Translations under genes and position numbers: made by a program
The notes under the pieces: generated by a model
Told to the model about the DNA's origin: nothing
The model's database searches: none
Seen by the model: only the letters and a program-made list of their open reading frames with translations
Assembly (NCBI GenBank): GCA_900465675.1
Contig: UBJR01000002.1
Coordinates: forward strand, 310,001-374,000
Direction of reading: 5' to 3'
Source of the DNA: Hyphomicrobiales bacterium
Lineage (GTDB): Bacteria > Pseudomonadota > Alphaproteobacteria > Rhizobiales > Rhizobiaceae
DNA length: 64,000 bases
In this document: piece by piece, positions 1-8,368 of the stretch
Layout: the number at the start of each line of letters is the position of its first letter
Position numbering within the stretch: position 1 is the first letter of the stretch

Positions 1-1125
1 ATCGAGAATCGGACCTTTGCTGTAGGCCGGATTGCGGTGATAGCCGAGGACCGAGTTTTCGTATTCCTCAAACTTGAGAACCAGGCCCATGTGATGGCGG
101 TCTTCGGGAATATGGGCGAGACCGAGCTCGCGCAGACGCGCCGGATCTGCCTTTTCGATCGACTGGCCATCGAGCAGAATTTCTCCCGAGGCGGGCTTGC
201 GGATACCAGCGATCGCTTCCAGCAGCTCCGACTGGCCGTTGCCGGCAACGCCGGCAATGCCGACGATTTCTCCGGCGCGGACGTCGAAGGAGACGTTATC
301 GACCATGGTGACGCCGCGGTTGTCCTTCACCGTCAGGTTCTTGACCGACAGGATGACCTTGCCTGGATTGGCCTCGCCCTTCTGGACGCGCAGCAGCACG
401 CGGCGGCCGACCATCAGCTCGGCGAGTTCCTCGACCGTCGTTTCCGAGGTCTTGCGGGTCGCCACCATCTCGCCGCGGCGCATGACCGACACCGTATCGG
501 TGATCGCCATGATCTCGCGCAGCTTGTGGGTGATGAGAATGACCGTCTTGCCCTGGTCGCGCAGCACCTTGAGGATGCGGAAGAGGTGATCTGCCTCGGC
601 AGGCGTCAGAACGCCCGTCGGCTCGTCGAGGATCAAGATCTCGGCGCCTCGATACATCGCTTTCAGGATTTCGACGCGCTGCTGCAGGCCGACGGGAAGC
701 TGCTCGATCAGCGCATCCGGGTTGACCTCCAGGCCGTATTCCTTTTCCAGCCGCTTCAGCTCGGCGCGCGCCGCAGCAACGCCACGGGCGAGCAGCGCTC
801 CGCCTTCAGCGCCGAGCATGATGTTCTCGAGCACCGTGAAATTGTCGACCAGCATGAAGTGCTGGTGCACCATGCCGATACCGGCGGCGATTGCCGTCTG
901 GCTGTCGCGGATCGAGATCGGCGCGCCATTGACACGGATTTCGCCGGCGTCGGCATGATAGAAACCGTAGATGATCGACATCAATGTCGACTTACCGGCA
1001 CCGTTTTCGCCGATGATGCCATGGATAGACCCCTTGGCAACGGTAAGATTGATGTCCTTGTTCGCGTGGACGGCACCGAATTTCTTATCGATGCCCACGA
1101 GTTCGATTGCGGGCGTGTCTGTCAC
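1..1125 (-). CDS. ABC transporter ATP-binding protein, Bmp/nucleoside-sugar type (partial)
   Basis: This is the cytoplasmic ATPase of a Bmp/PnrA-type importer, a family that takes up nucleosides or simple sugars. The gene runs off the left edge, so 375 codons are visible and the C-terminus is missing. Reading the minus strand from a GTG at 1125 gives Walker A GENGAGKS near residue 40, a Q-loop in GMVHQHFMLVDN, a signature written LPVGLQQRVEIL, and Walker B LILDEPTGVLTP. A second nucleotide-binding domain begins around residue 260, so this is a tandem-ATPase (RbsA/YufO-like) protein. GGAG stands 8 bases before the GTG. It follows the binding-protein gene on the same strand; the permease genes should lie beyond the window. 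The substrate cannot be read from sequence. Confidence 0.9.
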   Translation of the reverse strand, partial: MTDTPAIELVGIDKKFGAVHANKDINLTVAKGSIHGIIGENGAGKSTLMSIIYGFYHADAGEIRVNGAPISIRDSQTAIAAGIGMVHQHFMLVDNFTVLENIMLGAEGGALLARGVAAARAELKRLEKEYGLEVNPDALIEQLPVGLQQRVEILKAMYRGAEILILDEPTGVLTPAEADHLFRILKVLRDQGKTVILITHKLREIMAITDTVSVMRRGEMVATRKTSETTVEELAELMVGRRVLLRVQKGEANPGKVILSVKNLTVKDNRGVTMVDNVSFDVRAGEIVGIAGVAGNGQSELLEAIAGIRKPASGEILLDGQSIEKADPARLRELGLAHIPEDRHHMGLVLKFEEYENSVLGYHRNPAYSKGPILD

Positions 1126-1140
1126 AGCAGGCTCCAAATA

Positions 1141-1182
1141 AGAAAAGGGCGTATGGCGGTAAAATCAACACGCCATACGCCC
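1141..1182 (-). terminator. Hairpin with T run between binding-protein and ATPase genes
   Basis: GGGCGTATGGCG (1147-1158) and CGCCATACGCCC (1171-1182) form a perfect 12-bp inverted repeat. Read on the minus strand the stem is followed by TTTTCTT. It lies between two genes of one probable operon, so partial termination that raises binding-protein mRNA over ATPase mRNA is the likely role (inference). Confidence 0.75.
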
Positions 1183-1196
1183 ATCTCAATCGCGGA

Positions 1197-2189
1197 TCAC
1201 TTCGGGCAAGCGTTGTCCGTGGTGTAGTCGTGAACCTTGATGGTTCCTGCGATGATGTCAGCCTTTGCCTTGTCGACAGCGGCCTGCATTTCCGGGGTGA
1301 TCAACGCCTTGTTGTTGTCGTCGATCGCAGCCGCGACGCCGTCTTCCTTGACGCCGAGAGCCTGAACGCCACCGGTGAACTTGTCTGCCTTGGTGTCGGC
1401 ATAAGCGTTGTAGACAGCCAGGTCGACGCGCTTGACCATCGAGGTCAGGACGGAGCCCGGATGCAGGTAGTTCTGGTTGGAGTCGACGCCGATCGACAGC
1501 TTCTTGTTGTCGGCAGCGGTCTGGAGAACGCCGAGACCGGTTGCGCCAGCTGCCGCGTAAACGACGTCAGCGCCCTGGTCGATCTGGTTCTTGGTGAGCT
1601 CGCCACCGCGAACCGGGTCGTTCCATGCAGCACCCGTGGTGCCGGTCATGTTCTGGAACACTTCGACGTCGGCCTTGACCGAGCGTGCGCCCTGCTCATA
1701 GCCGCATTCGAACTTGCGGATCAGCGGGATGTCCATGCCGCCAACGAAGCCGACCTTGCCGGTCTTCGATGCCAGGCCGGCGAGAACGCCAACGAGGAAG
1801 GAGCCTTCTTCTTCCTTGTAGACGACCGAGCGGACGTTCGGCTTGTCGACGACGGCGTCAACGATGATGAACTTGGTGTCCGGGAATTCTGCAGCGACCT
1901 TTTCGATTGCCGAGGTCCAGGCGAAGGAAACGGCGACAACCGGATTGAAGCCGCGGCTTGCGAAGTTGCGGATTGCCTGCTCGCCCTGCGTATCGCCTGT
2001 TGGTTCGAAGTCGCGGTAAGCGATACCGGTTTCCTTCTTGAACTTCTCAGCGCCATTGTAGGCAGCTTCGTTGAAGGACTTGTCGAACTTTCCGCCGGTG
2101 CCGTAAACCAGAGCCGGCTTGACGTCGGCGGCGAGCGCCGTCGTGGACATCGCGGCCACGGCCAAAAGCGAAAGGAGGGTTTTTTTCAT
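1197..2189 (-). CDS. BMP family ABC transporter substrate-binding protein
   Basis: This is the periplasmic receptor of the importer whose ATPase follows. The product is 330 residues and begins with a Sec signal peptide (MKKTLLSLLAVAAM, cut after ALA about residue 21). It has no lipobox cysteine, so it is a free periplasmic protein rather than a lipoprotein like TmpC/BmpA. Family features include GGKFDKSFNEAAYNG near the start and GVDSNQNY near residue 240, as in purine-nucleoside-binding PnrA proteins. The ATG at 2189 was chosen over upstream in-frame codons because it starts the signal peptide and has AGGAGGG just upstream is not certain, while the longer reading adds 25 unrelated residues. 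Nucleoside is the likeliest ligand by family; this is not proven. Confidence 0.9.
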   Translation of the reverse strand: MKKTLLSLLAVAAMSTTALAADVKPALVYGTGGKFDKSFNEAAYNGAEKFKKETGIAYRDFEPTGDTQGEQAIRNFASRGFNPVVAVSFAWTSAIEKVAAEFPDTKFIIVDAVVDKPNVRSVVYKEEEGSFLVGVLAGLASKTGKVGFVGGMDIPLIRKFECGYEQGARSVKADVEVFQNMTGTTGAAWNDPVRGGELTKNQIDQGADVVYAAAGATGLGVLQTAADNKKLSIGVDSNQNYLHPGSVLTSMVKRVDLAVYNAYADTKADKFTGGVQALGVKEDGVAAAIDDNNKALITPEMQAAVDKAKADIIAGTIKVHDYTTDNACPK

Positions 2190-2425
2190 GAGTTGCAGCC
2201 CTGTTGTTGCTATTTGTTTGGGGTCCTCCCGCAAGCCTTCTTCGAGGCATGTCTGCGGAACCACCGGCCTCCCCCCGGAGACCTGGCTTCGCGCATCCTT
2301 GCATGGCTGAATGAAAATTTCACGAGAAATTTTTCGGGTGGTAAAAATTTGCCGGGGATGCCGAAAAACAGTTCAATCAGGCTGATTCCTGCGCAAAAGC
2401 CGCCAACAAACTGCTTTTTCGGTGA

Positions 2426-2743
2426 TCAGGCCGTGAACCGGCCTGCAACCGGGGGCTTCTTATATCCGACCATCCAGAGCAGCAGCGCCAGCACCAGAAA
2501 CACGCCGAAAGCGGGCTGCAACATCAGCCACTGGAAAATGAAGGTGTAGAAGCGCGGATGAACATAATAGGCGATCGACGATTGCAGCGCCACCAGCGAA
2601 GCGGGGCTGACATCCTGCCAGGCATCCCCCATGGGCGTCATCACCACAGCTGAGGCCGCGACCGACTGGATGGAATCGATGGTTCCCGCGATCACCGCAA
2701 CGGCAAGCGCGACAAGACTACTCAAACGCAACAAGAAACGCAT
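2426..2743 (-). CDS. Small membrane protein, unknown function
   Basis: A 105-residue protein that I do not recognise. It has two hydrophobic segments, about residues 2-22 and 75-95 (FGVFLVLALLLWMVGY). The stretch between them probably faces the periplasm and contains SSIAYYVHPRFYTFIFQW. The C-terminus is short and basic. The start at 2743 is preferred because GGAGGG lies 4-5 bases upstream; two upstream in-frame ATGs (2764, 2791) would add up to 16 residues without a comparable ribosome site. It stands alone between the Bmp importer and tRNA-Ser. The shape resembles small rhizobial conserved membrane proteins, but no function can be assigned. Confidence 0.7.
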   Translation of the reverse strand: MRFLLRLSSLVALAVAVIAGTIDSIQSVAASAVVMTPMGDAWQDVSPASLVALQSSIAYYVHPRFYTFIFQWLMLQPAFGVFLVLALLLWMVGYKKPPVAGRFTA

Positions 2744-2968
2744 AAAACCCTCCGGCGCACTCATGCCGAAAACCCCGGCCAGCCACGCCATTTTCCACCC
2801 TCACAAGCAGGATAAATCCGAGCCTTCTAAAGTGCAATGGATGACGCGAGCGGAGTTTTATCCGAAGAAGTCAAAAAACTGTTAGATTTAGGTTGATCCC
2901 CGAAAATTCATCGGTATATATCGCGCCGTTCCAACGATTTGTGTTTGACGATGCAGATCGAAATAGCA

Positions 2969-3058
2969 GGACAGGTGGCCGAGTGGTTTAAGGCGCACGC
3001 CTGGAACGCGTGTGTGCGTGAAAGCGTACCGTGGGTTCGAATCCCACCTTGTCCGCCA
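2969..3058 (+). tRNA. tRNA-Ser (anticodon GGA)
   Basis: A 90-nt class II tRNA with the CCA end encoded. The acceptor stem GGACAGG pairs with CTTGTCC, and the discriminator is G. The anticodon stem CACGC/GCGTG encloses loop CTGGAAC, giving anticodon GGA at 3003-3005, which reads UCC and UCU serine codons. The long variable arm is typical of tRNA-Ser, and GTGGG-TTCGAAT-CCCAC forms the T arm. I saw no duplicated 3' end downstream that would mark an integrated element. Confidence 0.97.
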
Positions 3059-3109
3059 TTTTCCTTTTCGTTTCCTCGACGTGTGCTTGAAGCAGGTGCC
3101 GCGCCGCAT

Positions 3110-3919
3110 ATGTTCCTGCGGATGAATGACGGGACGCTACCGCCTGAGACATCAGGGCTTACCAGCCTTCGCCAGAGACTGCGCGTGCTCTATCTGGGGC
3201 GCGAAGAGAAGGCGATCACGTTTCAGGCCGTTCTGGCTGTCGTCGATCTCGCAATTCTTGCCTTCTTCGTTCTTGGTCCTTATCTGCGCTCGGGCCCATC
3301 CTATCTGATCATCGACTACTCGATTGCCGTCTGGATCGGGCTCGAGCTTTGTGCGCGGGCGCTGATCGAACGCAATCTCGGCGACTGGCTGAAGAGGCCG
3401 ATTACCTGGATCGACATATTCGTGCTGCTGACGCTGCTGTTGCCGGAGTTGCTGTTCAACTTCGCCTTCCTGCGGGCAATCCGCATCTGGACGATCGGCC
3501 AGAGCGCGCTTCTCAAAGTTCTGCTTCGCTATTGCGGTTTGAGGCATCTGGAAGATGTGATGCGGGCGTCGATCAACGTCATCGTCTTTCTGTTTCTCGT
3601 CACGGGCTTTGTCTACACGTTCTTTTTCCGCGGCCTTCCCGGCATCACTGGCCTCGTGGACGCTCTTTATTTTACGGTTGCGACAGTGACGACAACGGGT
3701 TTCGGGGACATCACCCTGCCGGGAACACTCGGCAAGCTGACGTCGATCGTGACGATGATCATCGGCATCTCTCTGTTCGTGCGCCTGGCTCAGGCCGTCG
3801 TACGTCCGTTCAAAGTGACGTTTCCCTGCCCGCAATGCGGGTTGCAGCGCCATGATGCGGATGCAGTGCATTGCAAGGCCTGCGGCCATATCCTGAACAT
3901 TCCCGATGAAGGGGCATGA
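3110..3919 (+). CDS. Potassium channel-like membrane protein with C-terminal zinc ribbon
   Basis: A 269-residue ion channel. Hydrophobic segments at about 36-58, 66-86, 98-122, 153-173 and 207-230 fit a voltage-sensor-like bundle followed by a pore. The selectivity filter TTTGFGD is at 194-200, a near-canonical K+ filter (TVGYGD/TVGFGD). The C-terminus carries CPQC (240-243) and CKAC (255-258), which together make a four-cysteine zinc ribbon in the cytoplasm. The ATG at 3110 avoids reading back through tRNA-Ser; another ATG at 3122 is possible and neither has a strong ribosome site. The gene converges on the DUF763 gene with 8 bases between stops. K+ selectivity is from family knowledge; the role of the ribbon is unknown. 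Confidence 0.85.
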   Translation: MFLRMNDGTLPPETSGLTSLRQRLRVLYLGREEKAITFQAVLAVVDLAILAFFVLGPYLRSGPSYLIIDYSIAVWIGLELCARALIERNLGDWLKRPITWIDIFVLLTLLLPELLFNFAFLRAIRIWTIGQSALLKVLLRYCGLRHLEDVMRASINVIVFLFLVTGFVYTFFFRGLPGITGLVDALYFTVATVTTTGFGDITLPGTLGKLTSIVTMIIGISLFVRLAQAVVRPFKVTFPCPQCGLQRHDADAVHCKACGHILNIPDEGA

Positions 3920-3927
3920 GAGGCAGA

Positions 3928-5169
3928 TTACCTCTCCTCACCCTCCCAGCCGAACACACTGCGGCCGCCCCATTCCAGCGAGCGCCTGAATTCTCCGGCA
4001 ACGATCTCCTTGAGATCAGGCCCGGTCACGTAGCGCTCCAGCTGGCGGGACTGGTCGTCAAGGCGCTTGAGGGCCTCAAGCTCTTCCTCGCGCCCGAGGC
4101 GGCCCTTGTGAACCGCCGATTTCATGACCTTGATCGTTTCGTCATAGACCTTCAGCGGCACCGGGAACGGATGCCGGTCCTTGCCGCCATGGGCGATCGA
4201 GAAGCGGGCGGGGTCTGAAAAGCGGTAGGGAGCCCCGTGCACCACTTCGGCGACCATAGCGAGCGCCTGGACGGTGCGGGCGCCGACGCCGGGAACGAGG
4301 AGAAGCTGTTCGAAATCCTCAGGGCCACGATCGGCGGCGGCGGCCAGATTGCCGTGCAGCCGCTTCATGTTGACGTCCTTTTCGCGGACATCGTGATGCG
4401 CGGGCATGATCAGGTGCGGTAAGAGCATCTGGTCGGGCAACGGGGTAGGCTTTGCCGGGCTGAACGCCAGCGCGACGGCTTCGCGGACGATGCGGTCGGG
4501 GCCGAGCGTTGCGAGGAGATCGAGCTGTCCGGCACGCGAGCGTTCCGCCCGCTTGTCGGCGAGATTGACGATATTGCCCTGGCTGCGGCCCTCGATCGCC
4601 GCGTGCGGCGAGTTGACGAAGCTTTCCAGCCCCTCGGATAGCCAGTGATAGCGGCGGGCCTGCCTGTTGTCGCCGTTCATGCCCTGCTGAACGACCACCC
4701 ACTTGCCGTCGTCGGCGACGATGAAGCCGTGCAGATAGAGATCGAAACCATCCTGCAGGGCAGCGCTATCGACCTTGGCGACAAGGCGGCTTGTCCGCGC
4801 CAGCGAGATCCCGTCGATACCGACGCGATTGCCGATCGCGGCAAGCTCATCCGGTGTGCGCCGCGATTGCGCGCCACGACCGCCGCAGACATGCAGGCCG
4901 AGCTCACCGGAGAGCGGCGTCAGCCCGCGTTTCAGCGCGCCGAGCACACTGGTGGTGATGCCAGACGAATGCCAGTCCATGCCCATGACGGCGCCGAAGG
5001 ACTGGAACCAGAAAGGATGTGCGAGGCGGCGCAGGAATTCATCGCGCCCGTAGTGATGCACGATCGCTTCGGTGATCACCGCACCGAGCTTCGTCATCCG
5101 GTCGCCCAGCCATTTGGGAACCCTGCCGCCATGCAGGGGAAGATCGGCGCTGCCTGCTCTTTGAGCCAT
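3928..5169 (-). CDS. DUF763 domain protein (predicted DNA-associated)
   Basis: A 413-residue protein matching the DUF763 family over its whole length. Features seen are PLHGGRVPKWL near the start (11-21), FGAVMGMDWHSSG (58-70), GLHVCGGRG (91-99) and a helix-hairpin-helix LLLVPGVGARTVQALAMVAE at about 289-308, followed by the DRHPFPVPLKVYDETI block. The hairpin motif is the usual reason for predicting DNA contact in this family. No catalytic role is established to my knowledge. The ATG at 5169 gives the family-typical N-terminus. It stands alone, downstream of the glnII terminator, on the same strand. Confidence 0.85.
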   Translation of the reverse strand: MAQRAGSADLPLHGGRVPKWLGDRMTKLGAVITEAIVHHYGRDEFLRRLAHPFWFQSFGAVMGMDWHSSGITTSVLGALKRGLTPLSGELGLHVCGGRGAQSRRTPDELAAIGNRVGIDGISLARTSRLVAKVDSAALQDGFDLYLHGFIVADDGKWVVVQQGMNGDNRQARRYHWLSEGLESFVNSPHAAIEGRSQGNIVNLADKRAERSRAGQLDLLATLGPDRIVREAVALAFSPAKPTPLPDQMLLPHLIMPAHHDVREKDVNMKRLHGNLAAAADRGPEDFEQLLLVPGVGARTVQALAMVAEVVHGAPYRFSDPARFSIAHGGKDRHPFPVPLKVYDETIKVMKSAVHKGRLGREEELEALKRLDDQSRQLERYVTGPDLKEIVAGEFRRSLEWGGRSVFGWEGEER

Positions 5170-5214
5170 GGACGCAATTATAGCTGCGTCGCGCGGCCGA
5201 AGGAAACCGGTCCT

Positions 5215-5248
5215 TCAAAAAGAAAACGCCGGCTGCAAGCAGCCGGCG
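5215..5248 (-). terminator. Rho-independent terminator of glnII
   Basis: CGCCGGCTGC and GCAGCCGGCG (5227-5248) form a GC-rich stem with a 2-base loop. On the minus strand it is followed by TTTTCTTTTTGA. It lies 25 bases after the glnII stop. Confidence 0.9.
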
Positions 5249-5273
5249 CCCTTGAGAGGAAAACCTCTTTGGA

Positions 5274-6314
5274 TTATGCAGCAGCCGAAGCGTAGCTTTC
5301 GGTCGGCACTTCCGAAATCGTCTTCAGAACCTGGGAGGCGATCTGGTAAGGGCAGCCCTGCGAGTTCGGGCGGCGATCTTCCAGGTAGCCCTTGTAGTCG
5401 TTCTTGACGAAGGAGTGCGGAACGCGGATCGATGCGCCACGGTCTGCAACACCGTAGGAGAACTTGTTCCACGGAGCGGTTTCGTGCTTGCCGGTCAGAC
5501 GCTTGTCGTTGTCCGGACCGTAGACAGCGATATGAGCTTCGAGGTTCTTTTCGAACTGACCCATCAGGGCCTCGAAATAGGCCTTACCGCCGACTTCGCG
5601 CATGAACTTGGTCGAGAAGTTGCAGTGCATGCCCGAGCCGTTCCAGTCGGTGTCGCCGAGCGGCTTGCAGTGATACTCGATATCGATGCCGTACTGTTCG
5701 GTCAGGCGCTGCAGCAGGTAGCGGGCCATCCAGATCTGGTCGGCAGCGCGCTTGGAGCCCTTGCCGAAAATCTGGAATTCCCACTGGCCCTTGGCAACTT
5801 CAGCGTTGATGCCTTCATGGTTGATGCCGGCAGCAAGGCACTGGTCGAGATGCTCTTCGACGATTTCGCGAGCGACCGGGCCAACGTTGGAGGAACCGAC
5901 GCCGCAGTAATACGGACCCTGCGGAGCCGGGTAGCCCTGCTCCGGGAAGCCGAGCGGACGGCCGTTCTCGTAGAAGAAATATTCCTGCTCGAAACCGAAC
6001 CAAGCATCTTCGTCGTCGAGGATGGTTGCGCGGCTGTTGGAAGGATGCGGGGTGACGCCGTCGGGCATCATGACTTCGCACATGACGAGGACGCCGTTGG
6101 TACGGGCCGGGTCAGGATAGATAGCGACCGGCTTCAGCACGCAATCCGAGCTGCGGCCTTCAGCCTGCATCGTCGAGGAGCCATCGAAGCCCCAGAGCGG
6201 AAGCTGTTCCAGGGTCGGAAATTCAGCAAATTCCTTGACCTGCGTCTTGCCGCGCAGATTCGGTACCGGAGTGTACCCATCGAGCCAGATGTACTCGAGC
6301 TTATACTTTGTCAT
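5274..6314 (-). CDS. glnII: Glutamine synthetase type II (GSII)
   Basis: Glutamine synthetase of the eukaryote-like type II, which joins ammonia to glutamate using ATP in the cytoplasm. The product is 346 residues, the usual GSII length, far shorter than GlnA (about 470). Seen are YIWLDGYTPVPNLRGKT at the start, the WGFDGSSTMQAEGRSSD block, WFGFEQEYF (acidic metal ligands), GINHEGINAEVAKGQWEFQI and the WNGSGMHCNFSTK ATP-site region. The ATG at 6314 (MTKYKLEYIW) is the family start; the ten extra residues of the longer reading are not conserved. A sigma-54 promoter lies about 70 bases upstream, and gstI is divergent. NtrC activation under nitrogen limitation is expected from Rhizobium. Confidence 0.97.
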   Translation of the reverse strand: MTKYKLEYIWLDGYTPVPNLRGKTQVKEFAEFPTLEQLPLWGFDGSSTMQAEGRSSDCVLKPVAIYPDPARTNGVLVMCEVMMPDGVTPHPSNSRATILDDEDAWFGFEQEYFFYENGRPLGFPEQGYPAPQGPYYCGVGSSNVGPVAREIVEEHLDQCLAAGINHEGINAEVAKGQWEFQIFGKGSKRAADQIWMARYLLQRLTEQYGIDIEYHCKPLGDTDWNGSGMHCNFSTKFMREVGGKAYFEALMGQFEKNLEAHIAVYGPDNDKRLTGKHETAPWNKFSYGVADRGASIRVPHSFVKNDYKGYLEDRRPNSQGCPYQIASQVLKTISEVPTESYASAAA

Positions 6315-6385
6315 TGGCCAGTCTCTCAAACGTGTGCGTGTCACAAATCCTGAGGGTGCGTTTCACCAGCGGATGCACAGTACCA

Positions 6386-6402
6386 AGCACGTGGCGTGCC
6401 AG
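6386..6402 (-). promoter_or_regulatory. Sigma-54 (-24/-12) promoter of glnII
   Basis: The minus strand reads CTGGCACGCCACGTGCT. It matches the consensus YTGGCACG-N4-TTGCW except for G in place of the first T of the -12 box, and the GG-GC spacing is correct. Transcription should begin near 6375, giving a leader of about 60 bases before the glnII ATG. Confidence 0.85.
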
Positions 6403-6622
6403 TTTGGCGGACGCGCCCGAGGGTGCGTCAAAACGCGCAGGCAGGGAGACCGCGGCGCAAGGCGTTAACTTTCAATAAAAGCTTGGGGTTAGACGGGAAC
6501 CGGGCCGATAACGGCGCGTTTTTCTTTTGAAAGTGCAAACGCCTGAAAAAGATGCAGGAGCGCCATCGTATTTCGCGCACTTTATCAATCGCTTACGGAG
6601 AGCACAGCAATTGGCGATATTT

Positions 6623-6660
6623 TGTGCAATTTGCATAATTCATGTGCAATCTGCTATTAT
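6623..6660 (+). promoter_or_regulatory. Probable gstI promoter overlapped by TGTGCAAT repeats
   Basis: TTGCAT (6631-6636) and TATTAT (6655-6660), 18 bases apart, make a sigma-70-like promoter 47 bases before the gstI ATG. The octamer TGTGCAAT occurs at 6623 and again at 6643, exactly 20 bases apart, on either side of the -35 box. In R. leguminosarum NtrC activates glnII and represses gstI, so these repeats are candidate NtrC contact sites, although they match the enterobacterial NtrC site (TGCAC-N-GTGCA) only partly. The rest of 6315-6706 shows no gene. Confidence 0.5.
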
Positions 6661-6706
6661 GACAGTCCGACTAAACGACGAATGTCGATAAGGGAAGGCA
6701 AATAGG

Positions 6707-6901
6707 ATGCCGATAAACGTTCATGGCGAAACCGCCAAGATCTACCAGTTTCCGGTGAAATTGCGCCGCGCCGGCGAACGCTTCGGCGCCCGTCAGCCGC
6801 TGGATATCGATCCGGATATTTGCGATGCCGCTTTCGACAGCTGGTATCATCAGGATGCGATCCGCGAGGACGAAGAGAATAGCCGCAAGCCGCAGGCTTA
6901 A
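6707..6901 (+). CDS. gstI: GstI-like glutamine synthetase II translation inhibitor (DUF2735)
   Basis: A 64-residue protein of the DUF2735 type, divergent from glnII. It begins [16 protein letters not shown] and carries the acidic block [17 protein letters not shown] (33-49). In Rhizobium leguminosarum, gstI encodes a protein of about this size in the same divergent position and lowers GSII synthesis when nitrogen is plentiful; the assignment rests on position and size plus the DUF2735 features. Its TAA stop (6899-6901) overlaps the TAA of convergent pncB (6898-6900) through the palindrome TTAA, so the two genes share no spacer at all. Confidence 0.85.
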   Translation: MPINVHGETAKIYQFPVKLRRAGERFGARQPLDIDPDICDAAFDSWYHQDAIREDEENSRKPQA

Positions 6902-8202
6902 ACGAAAACTGCCTGATCAACGCGATCTTCGCTTCCGAAGATCTTGAGATACCGCTCAACCTCGCCCGGTTCACCGGTGGCTTTTTGAGGATTGTCGGAG
7001 AGTTTGACGGCCGGCCGACCATTGGCGTCGCTGACCTTGCAGACAATCGAGATCGGATCGAGGCCGGACATATCGATGGGCGCGCAGCCCACGAAATCGT
7101 TGGTGAGGTTCGTCCCCCAACCGAAGCTCATGCGAACACGGCCCTCGAAATGCTTGTAGGTGTCGATAATCGCATCGACATCCATGCCATCCGAAAAAAT
7201 CAGAAGCTTCTGGCGCGGATCGCGGCCCATCTTCTTCCACCATTCGATGATCTTCTCGCCGCCTTCGACCGGCGGCGCGCTGTCCGGGCGGAAACCGGTC
7301 CAGTCGGCAACCCATTCCGGCGCATCACGCAGGAAAGCGGCAGTGCCGAAGGCATCCGGCAGAACGATCAGAAGATTGCCGCCATAAAGCCGGTTCCAAT
7401 CGCGCAGAACCTTGTAGGGCGCCTTGCGCAGGTCGTCGTCGGTCTCCGCGAGGGCCGCGGCCACCATCGGCAGCTCGTGGGCGTTGGTGCCAACGGCTTC
7501 GAGATCGGAATCCATGGCAAGCAGAACGTTGCTGGTGCCGGTGAAGGCCGGGCCAATGCCTTCCTTTAGCGCTTCAACGCACCAGCGCTGCCACAGGAAG
7601 CTGTGGCGGCGGCGCGTGCCGAAGTCGGAGATGCGCAAGCCGGGCAATTCCTTCAGGCGCTCGACCTTCGACCACATGCGTGCTTTGGCACGGGCATAGA
7701 GAACATCCAGGGTAAACGGTCCAAGCGCCTTCATCGCCGAGCGCGACCGCAGCTCGTTGATGATGGCGAGCGCCGGTATTTCCCACATCGTGGTTTCCTT
7801 CCACGAGCCGTGGAAATCCAGGACGTACTGGCCGTCTTTCTTCGACAGTTCATATTCCGGCAGCTGGAAGTGCGAGAACCAGGCGAGGAATTCGGGCTCG
7901 AAGATCTGGGCGCGGCCATAGAAGCTGTTACCGGCCAGCCAGATCATCTCTTTCTTGGAAAGGCGCAGAGTGCGCGCGTGATCCAGCTGCTCGCGCAATT
8001 CGCCCTCGTCGATCTCTTCGGCGAGATGCACGCGTTTGGTGCGGTTGATCAGCGTGAAGGTCGCATTCACATCCGGATAGAGCTTCCAGATCATCTGCAG
8101 CATCAAAAGCTTGTAGAAGTCGGTGTCGATCAGACTGCGGACGATGGGGTCCAGCTTCCAGGCGTGGTTATAAACCCGTCTTGCGATATCGGTCTTGGCC
8201 AT
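6898..8202 (-). CDS. pncB: Nicotinate phosphoribosyltransferase
   Basis: PncB joins nicotinate to PRPP to make nicotinate mononucleotide, the entry step of NAD salvage, in the cytoplasm. The product is 434 residues, the normal length. Seen are [14 protein letters not shown] near residue 22, the [12 protein letters not shown] segment with the catalytic-loop histidine, [10 protein letters not shown], and the phosphate-binding end [11 protein letters not shown]. The ATG at 8202 ([10 protein letters not shown]) is preferred; the longer reading adds 16 residues of no family similarity. It is convergent with gstI with overlapping stop codons. Confidence 0.95.
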   Translation of the reverse strand: MAKTDIARRVYNHAWKLDPIVRSLIDTDFYKLLMLQMIWKLYPDVNATFTLINRTKRVHLAEEIDEGELREQLDHARTLRLSKKEMIWLAGNSFYGRAQIFEPEFLAWFSHFQLPEYELSKKDGQYVLDFHGSWKETTMWEIPALAIINELRSRSAMKALGPFTLDVLYARAKARMWSKVERLKELPGLRISDFGTRRRHSFLWQRWCVEALKEGIGPAFTGTSNVLLAMDSDLEAVGTNAHELPMVAAALAETDDDLRKAPYKVLRDWNRLYGGNLLIVLPDAFGTAAFLRDAPEWVADWTGFRPDSAPPVEGGEKIIEWWKKMGRDPRQKLLIFSDGMDVDAIIDTYKHFEGRVRMSFGWGTNLTNDFVGCAPIDMSGLDPISIVCKVSDANGRPAVKLSDNPQKATGEPGEVERYLKIFGSEDRVDQAVFV

Positions 8203-8305
8203 GCTCCACCCCATACCAATCCGGTCGGGGGCCACCGCTGCGGCCGGCACACGACGACCGGCTCGTGCGCCTTCTTATCGAAAAATCAGCGGCCAAAGTC
8301 CAGTG

Positions 8306-8342
8306 CAAATACAAAGCCCTGCCGTCCGGGACGGCAGGGCTT
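8306..8342 (-). terminator. Terminator after the 8369-8713 gene
   Basis: AAGCCCTGCCGTC and GACGGCAGGGCTT (8314-8342) form a perfect 13-bp stem with a 3-base loop. The minus strand continues TTGTATTTG, a modest T tract. It closes the yej-side transcript before pncB. Confidence 0.7.
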
Positions 8343-8368
8343 GCGATGACCGCCAGACCCATGCGCGG

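Noticed and set aside
2969-3058. tRNA-Ser as an integration site
   Set aside because: I found no second copy of its 3' end, no integrase gene and no composition change beside it.
2939-3109. N-terminal extension of the channel gene
   Set aside because: It would be translated from tRNA-Ser(GGA) sequence.
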